Notes under the pieces: generated by a model | Told to the model about the DNA's origin: nothing | Database searches by the model: none | The model's input: the letters and a program-made list of their open reading frames with translations, nothing else | Made by a program: the position numbers and the translations under genes | Part shown: in pieces, positions 46,783 to 59,126 of the stretch | Position numbering within the stretch: the stretch's first letter is position 1 | Layout of the letters: every line of letters starts with the position of its first letter | From: Xenoacremonium recifei | Taxonomy: Eukaryota; Ascomycota; Sordariomycetes; Hypocreales; Nectriaceae | Length of the DNA stretch: 60,350 bases | Reading direction: 5' to 3' | Assembly: GCA_012184525.1 (NCBI GenBank) | Contig: WOFQ01000096.1 | Coordinates: forward strand, 1 to 60,350

Positions 46783-48971
46783 CTATACTTCCATATGTTT
46801 TGAGTTAAGCTCGGAGCTGACGCCTACTGTCGGCTCTTCCCCAATAACAATACCTTTGGCTGCCTGTTCCCAATCCATCTTCTCTTCACGGATGACCTCA
46901 TGGTTCTTTGTTGGCCAGATCCAGCAGACAATCAAATACACCACGAATGATGTAAAAAATGACAGAAGCCAGCCTAAAGAAAAGAGGTGCTGACCAGCAA
47001 GGTTGACACCCGTAGCTCCTAGCGATGCAACAAAGCCAGGAAATGGCAATGCAACTCCACAAACATAAGATACTAATGCTTGGAGGTTCCAACCTCCGTG
47101 ATATCGATAGTGTTTATTGGTTGCTCTGGGGTCGAAGAGATGAGTACAGAAGACATTGCCCTTTGCCAGAAGGTAATCTGTATAACTATCAGCATCTTCT
47201 TTGTGTCTGAGCTAAAAGAGAAAGAAAAAGAAAGAAAGGTCTCCAGAGAGAAGTCTTAGCTTACATTCGGCAACCATAATAGCTACAACACTGGCCATGA
47301 ATAATCCGTAACCAGAGAGAAAGGTTGTAAATACGGTAGCAGAAGCTAAAATCTTCCACGGCACGATAGCATAACCGATGAATTCAACGAGGAAGAAGCC
47401 CCGTTTCATATCTATGTATCTCGGCCACAGCAATGCAACATCGGAGCCAAATGGAATCATGTTGCAGGCAATATTTGTGCCAAGAATTCCCACCATCCAT
47501 GTAAACGCGGCGAGGAAAATAGCAAAGCGAGCCCCGGAGCCGTTATAATGGTCCTGGATGGCATCGAGAAGATCCCAAGGGTTCCTATTAGGGGTTAATG
47601 AGGTTTGCGCGTCGGGTGGTGTACAGCAAGCTTTATCAATACGCACCACAGTTCAAGACCCCAGACATTATTCAAACCCGCAGTAGCTAGAATTCCAAGC
47701 GTCGCGGAAATAGTCACGGCCAGTGGCTGCACCAACTAGTTCGAATTAGCATCGCTTGATTTGAATATTGTTAAGTATGGAGTACCAGTTGAGAGCCAAC
47801 GGCAGCTGATCGATTCTTACTCCAGCGTGCAATGTCGGGCTGATTGGTGATCAGGGTTGCTGTGTTTCTGATTTCGCCGATGAGCCTAGTCATAGTCACG
47901 AACGCTGTCCCTGGATTATTACTCACCCCATACCACTATTTATGGCATGCACGAAGAACCACCCAAGGCCACCGCCCGTACTAGAACGTGCCAAAGACCC
48001 GCTTACTCTTCCACCACTCTCGACCATGCAGAAAATGAAAACTCCAAATACTGCTGGAAGCATGATAAAGCCTTTGAACCAGAAGAACTTTCTGAGTTGA
48101 TATGGCCTAAAAAAACAGAAGCCGAAATGCAGAAGCCAAAACAAAAAGAATGCAAGCATTCTATTTGTCGTTATACCAACTGACTCAGGAATATGATTGG
48201 GAATATTTTTAAACGAATCACCGAATATTGCCCGAAGCACGTTAGCGAAGTAACTAGCACCGGTATACACTATGCTCGGATTATATATCAGTATCTTCTT
48301 CTGGGGCTTATTACTCATAGCTTACACTGCACGCCATACCAGATAGCCGCCAGGGCAGCTCTGGCCCCAACAAAGTAGTAGCTGCCTCCGAGACCAAACA
48401 CTGTTCGCGAAACGGAGGGGTAGCCGATATGATAGACAGTGGCTACCCTCGAATTGAATGCCATCACAATAGAAGAAATCAGCTGAGATATGAAAATGAC
48501 TATGATCGCCTGCCACCAGCTGAGACCAATTCCAATCATTGTCTATCACGCAAGCTATAAGTACATTAAACTTTGAAGAAGGGGAATTCTCAGACTTACC
48601 GATCCGAGACTCCAGTTTCCGAACGACACACCAAAATAAAACAGCACATACGTTCGAAATCCCCACGCTGAAAGTACGCAATGTTAGGCAACATTAGATA
48701 ACATCTCCGAAGTCTAATGCTACGTACTCCTCTTTTCTGCTGAAGTCGGCTCAAGATCTGCGATACGCTATATTTAGCCAGCGATTCTTCTATTGTTGAT
48801 CTGAAACGACAAACCTTCATTCATCCATTGCGCATCTGCATTCACGTAGTATGTCTGCTCTGTTTCTAAAGTATTCTTGACTTGCAAGATATCTTTTAAG
48901 ACATCTTGTCTTGAGAAGGCCTCGGAGAAGACCGACTTCTGTTTTGAGAACCAATTTGGAGTCATCATCAT
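46783..48971 (-). CDS. NCS1 (Fur-type) nucleobase/allantoin-like permease, nine exons, possible frame break before the last
   Basis: Exons on the minus strand: 48971-48815, 48757-48728, 48667-48600, 48542-48326, 48269-47927, 47885-47786, 47735-47647, 47584-47265 and 47211-46783. Seven junctions keep frame and rebuild NCS1 landmarks: NADAQWMNEDLEPTSAEKRT near the N-terminus, GNWSLGS and IGLSWWQA in TM1-2, IWYGVQ (Trp153 and Gln157, the Mhp1-like substrate-stacking motif), ATLITNQPDIARW, and GTNIACN (Asn372, Asn376) in TM8. About 12 hydrophobic helices and some 583 aa match the family. These plasma-membrane symporters import uracil, uridine, allantoin, thiamine or related compounds; the substrate is not predictable here. 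The final intron (47264-47212, GTAAGC to TTTTAG) joins phase 1 to phase 0, so the last 143 codons are out of frame unless another splice site is used. Confidence 0.85.
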
Positions 48972-51715
48972 AGAGAATAGACCACCTGCGACGCTGGAGA
49001 TACAGATTCAAAGAGGTAACTATGCAATCACTTCATTGTTTTCGAACTTCATAATACATATATTTATTTCCAGCCCGGTGGTCTCCCACCGCATCCCCGA
49101 GACGCATGATAACGAATTTCATTCCTGGATATAATTGGCTACACCAGCGGAAGAAGATAAAAAGATGTAAGCTGTTGCTGCATTCGGCACTAGTGGTATC
49201 TTTAGATTTCTTTATGATAAGACGCACCTCCATAGATTATTTCCCCTCATGATAACAAGTGATAGGAACGTCAAGGACGCATTTCATTTACCCGAGGTGC
49301 CGAGTGCCGATTTTGCTGCGTCTACTGTAAATCGTTACTCAAAGAGGACAATAACAGTGGTTCTGTTTTGGCTGATCCTTCTGGACCAAGGAAGCCTAGC
49401 GCGTCACTCTGTCAGTTTCAGTGATAAGAGAAACACGGCACAAATTAGCCCGGTCACTCTGTGAGTGCTGGATGAAGAATTGTAAAGAAAGTTGCCGATG
49501 AGATGGGATCATGATATAAAGAGGATGAAATTCGAAGTGATATAATCACAGAAGAAGATGCTGGGACTACAGCACATGCCAATTTTGAGTCGCGGAAGAT
49601 GTATATCTTGTTGTCTTTGATTAGTGGCCTCTGAGGAGATAAGCACGACAGGACTCTGGACGGAGTAGATACGGCCGAGTTTCTCGCTCAGCTATCTAGA
49701 GATTGATAGCCTATTCTCAAGGTTATCTTTCGGATATGTAGACTCCATATATTATCAAGCTAATATGAGTGTCGTGATACGCAGCTGATCCGATAAGACA
49801 ATACCTAAGGTTAGAATGACTTGAAAGGGTTAGTGCCCCCCGTCTTACTCAGTACGTACAAAGGTAAGGTAAATGTGGTTCCTAGAAATTGGGTCTATGA
49901 GAAGCAGGTTCAAGAAGTCCTGGAAGACGGACCCCGACAACTGAGTGGTCCACAAAAGCGTCATCTGCCTCGAACATCTAGGCAAGGAAAACAAAAGGAT
50001 GTGCGCAGACGCAGAGCAAGATCCATGATCCATAATAGAGATGGAATCGTAATATTCAATAGAAGAAGGGCAAGACTCATGATCATCTACCACCAACGTT
50101 CGCTAACCTCGAAATTAAATTTCCTGCTTGACCCCCCTCTCCACTGACAGAGTCAGAGTATTTTTACCAGGACGTCTATCTATCTCAATTCATCCCGTCT
50201 ACAACTAGCCAACGAGTGAATACGCTATTCTTTCCTTCTGATTTGGCGCCAACGACTTCCGTTAGATATCTCGGATACAGGCCGATTTGGAACTAACTCA
50301 CAACCAACATAGCTGTTTTCAATACCAGAGACATTCGTCGGCCAGCTCATAAGTATCGTGCGTTCACTCACCTGATTTAATCGTACCGTTTCATTGCAGA
50401 CGTTGCTCTTTGCAATCTCGGCGTTGCGAATGCAGTCATATTGGTTTGGCTTGGTTCACATTCACAAACGTCCTGGAAGGCCCAGATCATCGCCGAGAAG
50501 CCATCACAGGTAAAAAAGTACGGCAGTCTCGGCCAGTCTCCTCAATTTATCAACAAAGCAAAGGTAACACTAATGAAGTTTACGGCCTTCCATCAAGCCG
50601 CAGTGGGGCCGTTGGGACATCTTCATCTGAGATCTACCGAAGAAACTCTGCAAATTCGTAGTCTTGGCAAAAGAAACTTGCCGTATTTTTCTCGCTTAGA
50701 CCCCTATAATAAGCTAAGGGTATTATATTAATACGACACCTAGAGCGATTATCAGGTAGATGAAGTTTCGGTTAATGAAATCGGGCGAAAGAGGCATAGT
50801 CTTGCCTTGCTAAGACTATGAATTTTCAGAGTTTCTTCGGTATGCACCTAGCAAGCAGAGGACACCGGATAATTTTGAGACTAGGTTATCAGGTAAACTA
50901 TATACCAGTTATTCATAACACTATCGGTTGTTAATTTTCAATTTCCATAACACAAACTGACTTGCGTTTCATACGAAACCCATTCTATCCCAATTATAAC
51001 CTGGGATGTCAATTACCACTGTCATAACAGAGGTTTCTCTTAGGTAACGGAGGATACCATTTTGATGAGGCCTTTTAAGTCCTACAACCGGATAAAGTTT
51101 TATAATGTAATCAATACATTGAATTGATAACTCAGAACTCTACTTGTAACTATTAACGTCGCACAATAAGTCAATCTGTGTCCAGAGTCATCTAAGAAAA
51201 CCATGGCTTCATGTAGTAGACAACCTATATGTACGGCGCGTATTTATAATACTTTAATCACTTGCAAGTCCTTCTGCGGCAGCCGGTAGAGTTGAAGTTT
51301 CACGCTTAAGACCTGGTCTAGTATCTTCAGAAAAGACGAGGTTTATGGGAGATCAATAACTACTAATATATATTTCTTTCATTGGCCTCCACATATTAGG
51401 AGTTTGTAGTATCAGATCTTGTATCGAATGTTTCATTGCAGCCTTACTTAGTTGTCTCGTAATACCAAACTCCTAGTCCCTAACCGTCTAAAGAAAACGG
51501 CACAAAAGCGTTTCAAATGCATATCGATGCACCAAAAAGAAGAAGAAGAAGAACCTGCACAGACATTCCCAGCACACTGTTATCAGATTCGTGGGATGGA
51601 CTTTCGTGACGTCAGTAAACTTCATACATCCTAGCAAAGCGAGCTCAAAATATTTGGCCAGCCGCAATAAACAAAGATGAGGTTAAGTTTCAACCAAAAA
51701 TCATCTCTCAGAAGA
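48972..51715. other. Intergenic between the permease and the nuclease-like gene
   Basis: The stretch beginning at 48972 is the permease promoter side. No gene is recognised. ORFs at 49821-50147 (108 aa) and 50441-50731 (96 aa) lack start context; the second contains the dispersed fragment listed separately. The remainder is AT-leaning with no structure I can name. Confidence 0.45.
50644..50731 (+). repeat. Dispersed coding-like fragment, copy 2
   Basis: This is the plus-strand relative of the minus-strand copy at 31.1-31.2 kb. The open frame extends upstream to about 50441 (including VTLMKFTAFHQAAVGPLGHL), so this copy preserves more of the original coding sequence. No intact gene remains around it, and the family is not recognised. 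Confidence 0.6.
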
Positions 51716-53104
51716 TTAGACACCAACGATAACTCGTCGGAGCCAAGGCCAGTACGTTTCATGGGCCCATCGTCGTAGAATCTGCAAAATACAAATGATT
51801 TGGTAGACGCCTTTCGAGCTCGAGGTGCTACCGATTGTGACTTTTTGCCAAAAACGAGTTTGGTAGTTCTCAGGAGTAGTAATAACAAGATGCCAGTCAT
51901 GTCCTTGGATGATTACACCAGGGATGAAACTAGGCAAACAGAAGGAGGGTCCAACATTTTCATCGCATCCCGTCGAAGCCATCTTCATCTTTGTCAAGTA
52001 ACGAAGAAAGCCCCAGTGTGCCATGTTCCAAACGCCAAGCTGTAGCTTCGCAGCATCAAAACCTTCACTTGGCTTCTTAGTCTCAAGACTGAAGGCAATG
52101 GGTCTTTGATCGACGGGTGCGAAATCTGTGAAGTTGAGCACAGCGCCAGGGAGAGAACGACGGAGGTCAAGAATGGCCGGCAATATCAAATCTGGTTCAG
52201 GATCGCTCGATGGTTCGATATAGACGCAAAAGTCTACTTTCTTAGAGGGGGATGGTCGTCCGTATTCGGCAAGTATTGAAGCTGTTGTACTAGATATTGT
52301 CAGTTTCTATAATCAGAAATTCGCAATACGAGTTACCCACCAGCCCATGAAGTTTATAAGATGTTTATATGCTTGCTGTCCTCGAGGGCGGAATGCTAAC
52401 TCCAAGACCTTTTGATGAACTTCCATGTTCCAGTTCGCCTCCGGGTGGCCGTTGGTGCTGCACTCGGCTGCTGCAGCAAGGATGTCGAGAACTTCGTCAG
52501 GCGAGGGGGTGTGACCGAGACTGTCACGGTTTGCAGAGAAATAGTTGTCACTCCTAGTTACCCATTCCAGATCCTCGTTTGAGGCGGAAGCGAGCCGGAG
52601 TGAGTCTCGAAGCGAAGGAGAGATAATGCCTTGGCCTTCTGTTGCGATGTCTACCTCTCGAAGGAAAGACTTGAGGCTGGGTGGCTTGTTCGCAAAGTTG
52701 ATTAGATCGCCAAATTTGATACCGTCGGCGCTTAGTTTTAGGGCCTGCAGGTGCTTCTGGGGCGATGTTCTCCCAGAGCGATCCGAAATTTCACGAGATC
52801 GTAACGAGTCTTCGGATACGGAGTAGCTTGATTCGGATCGGGTGGTCTGCAACCTTTTCGTGCGCTGAGGGCGCGGGGTTTCATCATCCTGAAGTGGTGG
52901 CCGTTTTCCAGATACGTCTTTCGGTTCTAATGACGACATCAAAACACGTTTACTTCCCTTGGAGGAATCAGGCGTTGGAGGCCCGATCCGTCGTCGCTTT
53001 CGAGGTGGAGTAGAGGGAGTTTCTTCGATTAATGTGTCTGGAAGAGACCTGAGCCAGATAGCGACGGAGTCAGAGGCTGTAGCAGTCATGTGAAATGCGA
53101 ACAT
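51716..53104 (-). CDS. PD-(D/E)XK nuclease-like domain protein (fungal PDDEXK_12 type), two exons
   Basis: Minus-strand exons 53104-52341 and 52289-51716 give 445 aa. The 51-nt intron has GTGGGT, an AAACTGACAAT branch and CTAG, and keeps frame. The N-terminal third is disordered and basic, with a likely nuclear localisation signal (PPRKRRRIGPPTP). The domain lies at about 230-440. The nuclease-fold signature is visible as Asp274 (KKVDFCVYIEP), Glu324 and Lys326 (FSLETKKPSEGF) and Gln338 (AAKLQLGVWNMAHW). The end (GVYQIICILQILRRWAHETY) is typical of this fungal family. Such proteins are widespread in Pezizomycotina and their cellular role is not established. Metal-dependent nuclease activity is suggested by the intact D-ExK residues but is inference. 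A second Met at residue 6 is an alternative start. Confidence 0.85.
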
Positions 53105-56100
53105 GCGAAATTTTGATGTTGTGAATTCCTTAGACTGCAGAATCGCGAGAGTGTTGTTTTAGCCCTTGCTTTTGTGGGTCTACGGAGTAGGTAAAGAATA
53201 AACAACATCCTGGCGTTGGCGGGGCAATGTGGAAAATGCTACCCTGTACTGTCGCTCAGGATATTAGTAATTGCAATAAATTAATAACCAAGAAATAATT
53301 TGAACAAGCCTCTAAATTATCTTATTTACTATGATTATTCTTTAATAGAGTCTCGTATTGCCCGGGTACATAGTTGTCCAGACCGATCAGCATTTGCTAA
53401 AAACTAGGTATTTACTTTCAATCAAACAACTTTTACACCACACTCTAGTGCCAAACTGCTCCCAGATAAATGAAAAAGTTGGTTCATCTTGCTCGCAATA
53501 TGTAGAGGGAATTGGCAATTTTTTGATGAGTTGATATCTACCGTTCATTATGTCTTTGCTGAGATGAATCTGGCAAGAAAATACGTTATTTTGTAGCATA
53601 AGAAGATTTCAAAAGTCACCCGTCTAGCTATGATTAACGATCAAACAGGGACCTGCTCACTAGTGTAGTTCCCACTTAGCCTTCTGACCAGAACCTGTGT
53701 CATGCGTTCCAATCATCTCTTTCTTGAGACCGGAAAAATCATGCTCTAGAGAAATCCGAAATGGCTATCAGCGACGTGCATGTGCAAACCTTCAGCGACA
53801 GTCTGCTCTTGTAGACTAGAATGCATTTTGGCTTAAGTGATGAAAAATGAGTCATGCGTAAGAATTACCGAGTCTACTTCTATTTGATATATGCCTTAGG
53901 GTTATGAACACTAGTGACAAATTTTGCAGGGATATCTTGTCCACTACTCCCTCTAGTACTTATTTATTGCGCGGTCATGGTATTTTGATCGCGCTGGGAA
54001 TAGGCACTGATTAGATTTATTGACTTTCAATACCGCTTTAGCACCTCAACTTGAGGTGTAAGTTATCTGAAAGGTGGCTGAGAAGCAGCGATGATTAAGA
54101 TATTTAACTTGATATCAAACTGGTTGCTGCGGAGATATATATATACTACAATCTCAGCTTCACTAGAACGCGAGTACACCGTTTCATTATACTCACTCTC
54201 ACTCGCCCTCCTTCACGATGGTCTTAATGTCTTCTCACTTGACGGCGGCATGCTTGAAATATGATAAGAACTCGTCCAATGTTTATGCAACGATGGATTC
54301 AAGGACTTACGTCCATTATTCATAACTTGAAGAGATTCTTCATTGCTTCCTTGCTTGCTGGGTGCTACACAAAGAGGTAATAGCCATCGACTTCCATAAA
54401 GTCTGGATTGTTCAAAGGCAGGCATCCTCTTCCTGGGGAAGAGTGATGATCCGATCAGGGAATAGTTTCGAGGACTTGGGTGTCTTGGGAGAAGACGTTC
54501 TAGTAGTTCCGAGTCAAGTTGCAGTAAAAAACATTGTATCATCTAACCAGTTGCATCCATTTCCAGTCAAACATGCAGTTTGCTATTTGATTATAACCGG
54601 CTTTTATTCTATCCCACAATACTCGCGGGAATCTTGCTCGTGCGGATGAAAATTTCAAGGCCTCCCCTGGAGGCCTGATTATTCATGGATCGAACTGTTG
54701 ATGGCCATCACGCAGCACTGGCTGGTATGACGATGGTAAGAAACTATGATAATTAAGAGAGCTCTATCAGTCGCTGAGCGACTCGGCGTGGTAGACAAGA
54801 GAAGGAAGACGGCACGTGAGGAGATACAGACCATGATGTTAGATACCCGGTTTTAAGTAGTCCGGAGATGGGAGTGGCCAAGATATGTAAAGGCTATCTG
54901 ATAGTCAAGGGGTGAAACCTCGACGGGGCATAAGAAAATCCACGTGGCTTGAGGCTGACTTAAGAGCCAAATGATCGGGAATGTACTCTTTAATACTACA
55001 GCGACCAGAAGACGTCTGGATGTCAAGGTTTACAACTAGACAAATTCCTACGTTCCGAATCGGTGGTCATAATCAAGCAATATCCTCATAGATGAAGCTA
55101 TCCGCCATCCGGTTTCTGGTCTTCTTGTGTTTACGTGATGTCAATCTGGCGTTGCTCAACCAGAAAAACATGTCCGAAATTATGAATGAAACGAAAAGCA
55201 TTATTAAGCTGAATTTATGCGCATTGTGAGGAGTTAAATTTAGGAAACACGCAACCTGTTCTTCCATCTATCCCAAAACAAAGCAAAGAAGACTCTGCCG
55301 TGTATGCTTACCATACACCAGGAATAGGAAGTATATTCTCCGATTCAGGTAAGCCTACATTTCATTTACGGTCCACCCAAGCCGGATTTCGAGAGAGAAT
55401 ACAGTACACCACATGGAGAAGAGGAGGCTAACTCCGCAATCGACCAAGGCGCGCAAAGTGTACGTCACAACGTGACTGTGTATGGGATGATGCGAAGTTA
55501 AAGAACTTGCTTTCCTGGCTCGTATGAATGGGGTTTGTTAGAGAACCGCATAGAAAAGGAGTTAGGCTGTTACTTGAGGTTCTCTTCCTAATATCATATC
55601 GTGTTTTATCCATAGTATAGGGGTAAGAAGGGTGTTACTAATCATGGGTTGGGATACAAGATTCAGGACGCTTTTACTGAAGTCTGAGCCTTGAATGCAC
55701 AGCAGCGTAACCTTGGGCGTAGGAACAAATCAATCCCGCCTCGGTTGACCGTGAAGGTTACAAGGAACTAAGTGTGGCTCTGAGAAGGACGCGTAATCAA
55801 ATCCCACTGTGCTGAAACTCGGTGCTTTGTAAAACTCTATAGTGTGGGTCAGAAAGTTCGGCTCCTTCCAGCAACCAAATAGCGGATCAGTTTACTCAAT
55901 TTATTGGATCAAGGAGTTTAAAAATTTTTTCCCGAGTGTTACTTGTATCCATACTATCCTTGACTGCCTAGGAAATATCTCCGCATCCTTCCCTGCTTCG
56001 TAGGGACATACCTGGTATCGGATCACTTTCGGTGGGATTCCGTGAGCAGCTACTGCACGGTTCGACCATACACCAGCTCCCGGCTGTAGTCCCCGTACCA

Positions 56101-56990
56101 AACAAAAAATATCGATACCAGGAGGATATAGATTGTGTTTCGTTTGAATTCAATGCCAGAGGTCTCTCGCCCAGTGTTTGTGGACCATGGCCATAATTAG
56201 AAAGGATAACCACGACGTACAACAAAGCCTGGCTTCTTAGAAGGGTCTACAAAGCAAAATCAGTGCCTGCGTTAAATGAGTAGCTTTTTGTGTATAACCC
56301 CTTCTTTTGTGCTTTCAGATTTCAGCATTTCCGTTGATCTGTGTCGACATTCAAACTCATGACACGAGAGCTTTTTAGGACTAGTTTCGCGCCTGGCTAT
56401 AATAGTTACGAGTTATTCATTATCTGATCCCTGTAAGAAGGCTGCTGACGCGGCCCTATAGAGACAGGCACTTTCGCATAACGGCTCTTGATGAGGACCT
56501 GCACGTGATCGCGTACCCAAAGCGTAGTATTAGTTATGGATCTTTGGTTGGGTTCAGGTGAGACGTTTGCGACGTCAACCAGGTTGTAGCGAATGACATG
56601 TATTAATCGCACTCTCTTTACACTTTGTTTTTTGCAAACCTATATCACAAAGAGCCTCGTTTGTCCAAAGTATGCGGCCTGCTAGTTAACTTCGCGTGCT
56701 ATAGGTAGGCGGCTAACTGCTTCCCCATCAATACCACTTAATGAACAGCAAATACTACCATTTGTATTGCACAGTAACATTGGAATTCAGATTGGACGAC
56801 TTTCCGCGAAGTCCATATCTCCTTGTCCCTGGTCTGGTGACGCATCCTAGTAGGAGTGGCGATTCTTCAGTTGACGTGGTGTAGCCTATTCTTGCAACCT
56901 TCCATTTGAAGGATAGTTGAAAGCAGATGATCGTTTGGAAGAGGAGATCTGAGGGTACGGCAACGGAAATAGGGTTCTGCCGTTCGACTT
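53105..56990. other. Intergenic between the nuclease-like gene and the laccase
   Basis: About 3.9 kb without a convincing gene. The part next to 53105 is the nuclease-gene promoter. At 54134-54330 there is a promoter-like stretch (TATA, pyrimidine-rich leader, ATG at 54218) whose frame closes after about 37 codons, listed separately. Otherwise only short ORFs (up to 109 aa) without recognised features occur. Confidence 0.45.
54134..54331 (+). other. Promoter-like segment with a short ORF, possible decayed gene start
   Basis: GATATATATATACTAC (about 54134) is followed by a leader ending CTCACTCTCACTCGCCCTCC and the ATG at 54218. This resembles the laccase leader (ACTATACTCACTCGCTTC) further right. 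The ORF (MVLMSSHLTAACLKYDKNSS...) stops after about 37 codons with no obvious splice donor rescuing it. It could be the 5' end of a pseudogene or a small transcript. Confidence 0.3.
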
Positions 56991-56995
56991 TGATA

Positions 56996-57005
56996 AATAT
57001 ATAAA
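56996..57005 (+). promoter_or_regulatory. TATA box of the laccase gene
   Basis: AAATATATAAAG lies about 115 bp upstream of the laccase ATG at 57116. A pyrimidine-rich leader (TTGATCTTTCTACTATACTC) lies between them. The spacing is typical of an inducible fungal gene. Confidence 0.6.
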
Positions 57006-57115
57006 GTGAAGATGTTTCCCTTTGAAAGAATGCTTCCATCATTGCACATGAGAACTACTTCTCAAGTACAATATCCTTCTTGATCTTTCTACTATACTCA
57101 CTCGCTTCTTTCAAA

Positions 57116-59126
57116 ATGAGATCCCTCTTTTCTCTATTAATATTTTCTTTGGGCGCATCAGCCCTTTCCGTTCCTTCCAGTAAAGCTGGGGAAAACACGA
57201 AATCCTATGAGCTCATGCCTCGTGAGTCGTGTGAAAACACAGCGACTTCTCGATCTTGTTGGGGGAATTACTCGATTGACACTAACTGTAAGTTAGAAAT
57301 GCTTAAGACTGCACTGGATTGTCAAAAGCCCCCTTACTGTTGAGACTCTTGACATTTGTGAACTGGTTTTAATTGAGCTGTTCTAGACTACGAGGAAATC
57401 CCTCATACTGGTGTCACACGAGAGTACTGGCTCTCCGTTGAAGGTGTTGACTGTGCCCCTGATGGGTATAATCGCACCTGCATGACATTCAACGGTACTG
57501 TTCCGGGCCCAGCAATCATTGCAGACTGGGGAGACCACCTTGTGGTTCACGTTACAAATAACCTGAAAGACAACGGCACGGCAATTCACTGGCATGGTCT
57601 CCGGCAGATGAACAGTGTCGAGTACGATGGAGTTCCTGGCGTAACTCAGTGTGCTATCGCTCCTGGAGACTCGGTTAGTTTCGGAATATTTTACCTCAAC
57701 CAGATTATAAAGAAATGCTAATATCACATCAGCTGACCTACAAGTTTCAAGTGACTCAGTATGGTGGCACTTGGTATCATAGTCACTTCTCGTTGCAGTA
57801 TGCTGAGGGCCTTTTCGGGCCACTCACATTGAATGGCCCTGCGACGGCCGATTACGACGAAGACCTGGGATCTCTTTTTCTCCAAGATTGGTCTCACACT
57901 GAGGCCTTTGCATTGTGGGATACAGCAAAACAAGGGGCTCCACCAACTTTAGAAAATGGTCTGATTAATGGCACGAATACTTTCAACTGCAGTGGCTCCA
58001 CTGACGAGAAGTGTGTTGGCGGCGGTAAGAAGTTTGAAATGGTATTCGAAGATGGCAAGAAGTATCGTCTCAGCATTGTCAATGTTGCGCTCGACGGCCA
58101 TTTCCAATTTTCAATCGACGGCCATACCTTGACAGTCATTTCCAATGATCTCGTTCCAATCGTTCCCTACACAACAGACAGCATTCTTGTTAGCATTGGA
58201 CAGCGATACGATGTGGTCGTTGAGGCAAATGCGGAACGTGGAGGAAACTACTGGTTGAGAGCTGGTTGGGTCACTGCTTGTTCAACGAACGGCAATGTAG
58301 ACGATATCACCGGGATTGTGCGATATGATTCTACTAGCACTGACGATCCAACGACGACATCTTCCGTCGAGGAGTCCTCAAACTGCGGCGACGAGCCCGC
58401 AGCCAGCCTGGTACCCCATCTATCACTCGACGTTGGGAACATTCCAATCATCGCCAGCGAAGCGTTGGGATTCACGTTTGATTCTTATTTCAAATGGACA
58501 ATTAATACTAGCAGCTTATATTTGAACTGGAGCAATCCGACTCTACTGCAGATCTTCAACAACGAGTCTATATTTCCGACGGACTATAACGCCGTCGCTG
58601 TAGAGGTAGGACTCAGGGATCGATTTCTATAAGCTAAGCTAATCAGGAAAAAGAAATCCAGTACAAGCGACGAATGGGCTGTTCTTGTCATCCAGGATGA
58701 GACAGGGTTTGGGTGAGTTTCAAGAGCCCCGTAGCTCCTGTTATGATGTCTAATGTGCCACTACCCAGTATATACCATCCAATTCACCTTCACGGTCATG
58801 ACTTCTGGATCGTTGCTCAAGGAACTGGCACATTTGACGGCACAACATCCGAATTCAATACTATCAACCCACCACGACGTGATGTCGCTACTCTGCCTGG
58901 TAATGGGTATCTTGCCATTGCCTTCAAGTTGGACAACCCTGGCACCTGGTTGGTCCATTGTCATATTGCCTGGCATGCCAGTGAAGGGTTATCGCTGGAG
59001 TTTGTGGAGAGCCAAAGCAATATTACTATTGACGCCGCAGACGAAGAAGTTTTTAGGGACACGTGTTCCTCGTGGAGCAGTTACAGGTCGAGTGAGGTCT
59101 GGCCCCAAGATGATTCTGGTATTTAG
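57116..59126 (+). CDS. Secreted ascomycete laccase (multicopper oxidase), five exons
   Basis: Exons 57116-57287, 57387-57673, 57733-58605, 58654-58712 and 58769-59126 give 582 aa. A signal peptide (MRSLFSLLIFSLGASALS) indicates secretion. All copper motifs are intact: L1 HWHG (125-128), L2 WYHSH (167-171), L3 HPIHLHGHD (467-475) and L4 HCHIAWHASEGL (527-538). The residue ten after Cys528 is Leu538, the class 2 type-1 copper environment. The C-terminus ends in DSGI, the plug characteristic of asco-laccases. The enzyme oxidises phenolic or similar substrates with reduction of oxygen to water. Many N-glycosylation sites are present. In intron 3 the CAG at 58646 would shift frame. The AAG at 58653 keeps EWAVLVIQDETGFG in frame and is 11 nt past the branch site, so I used it. 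Confidence 0.93.

Noticed and set aside
49821..50147. 108-aa basic ORF between the permease and nuclease genes
   Set aside because: Its basic, repetitive composition and an equally open complementary strand (49845-50096) suggest chance.
52289..52370. 30-nt intron alternative in the nuclease-like gene (GTAACT to TATAG)
   Set aside because: It is too short for a spliceosomal intron. The 51-nt alternative has donor, branch and acceptor and also keeps frame.
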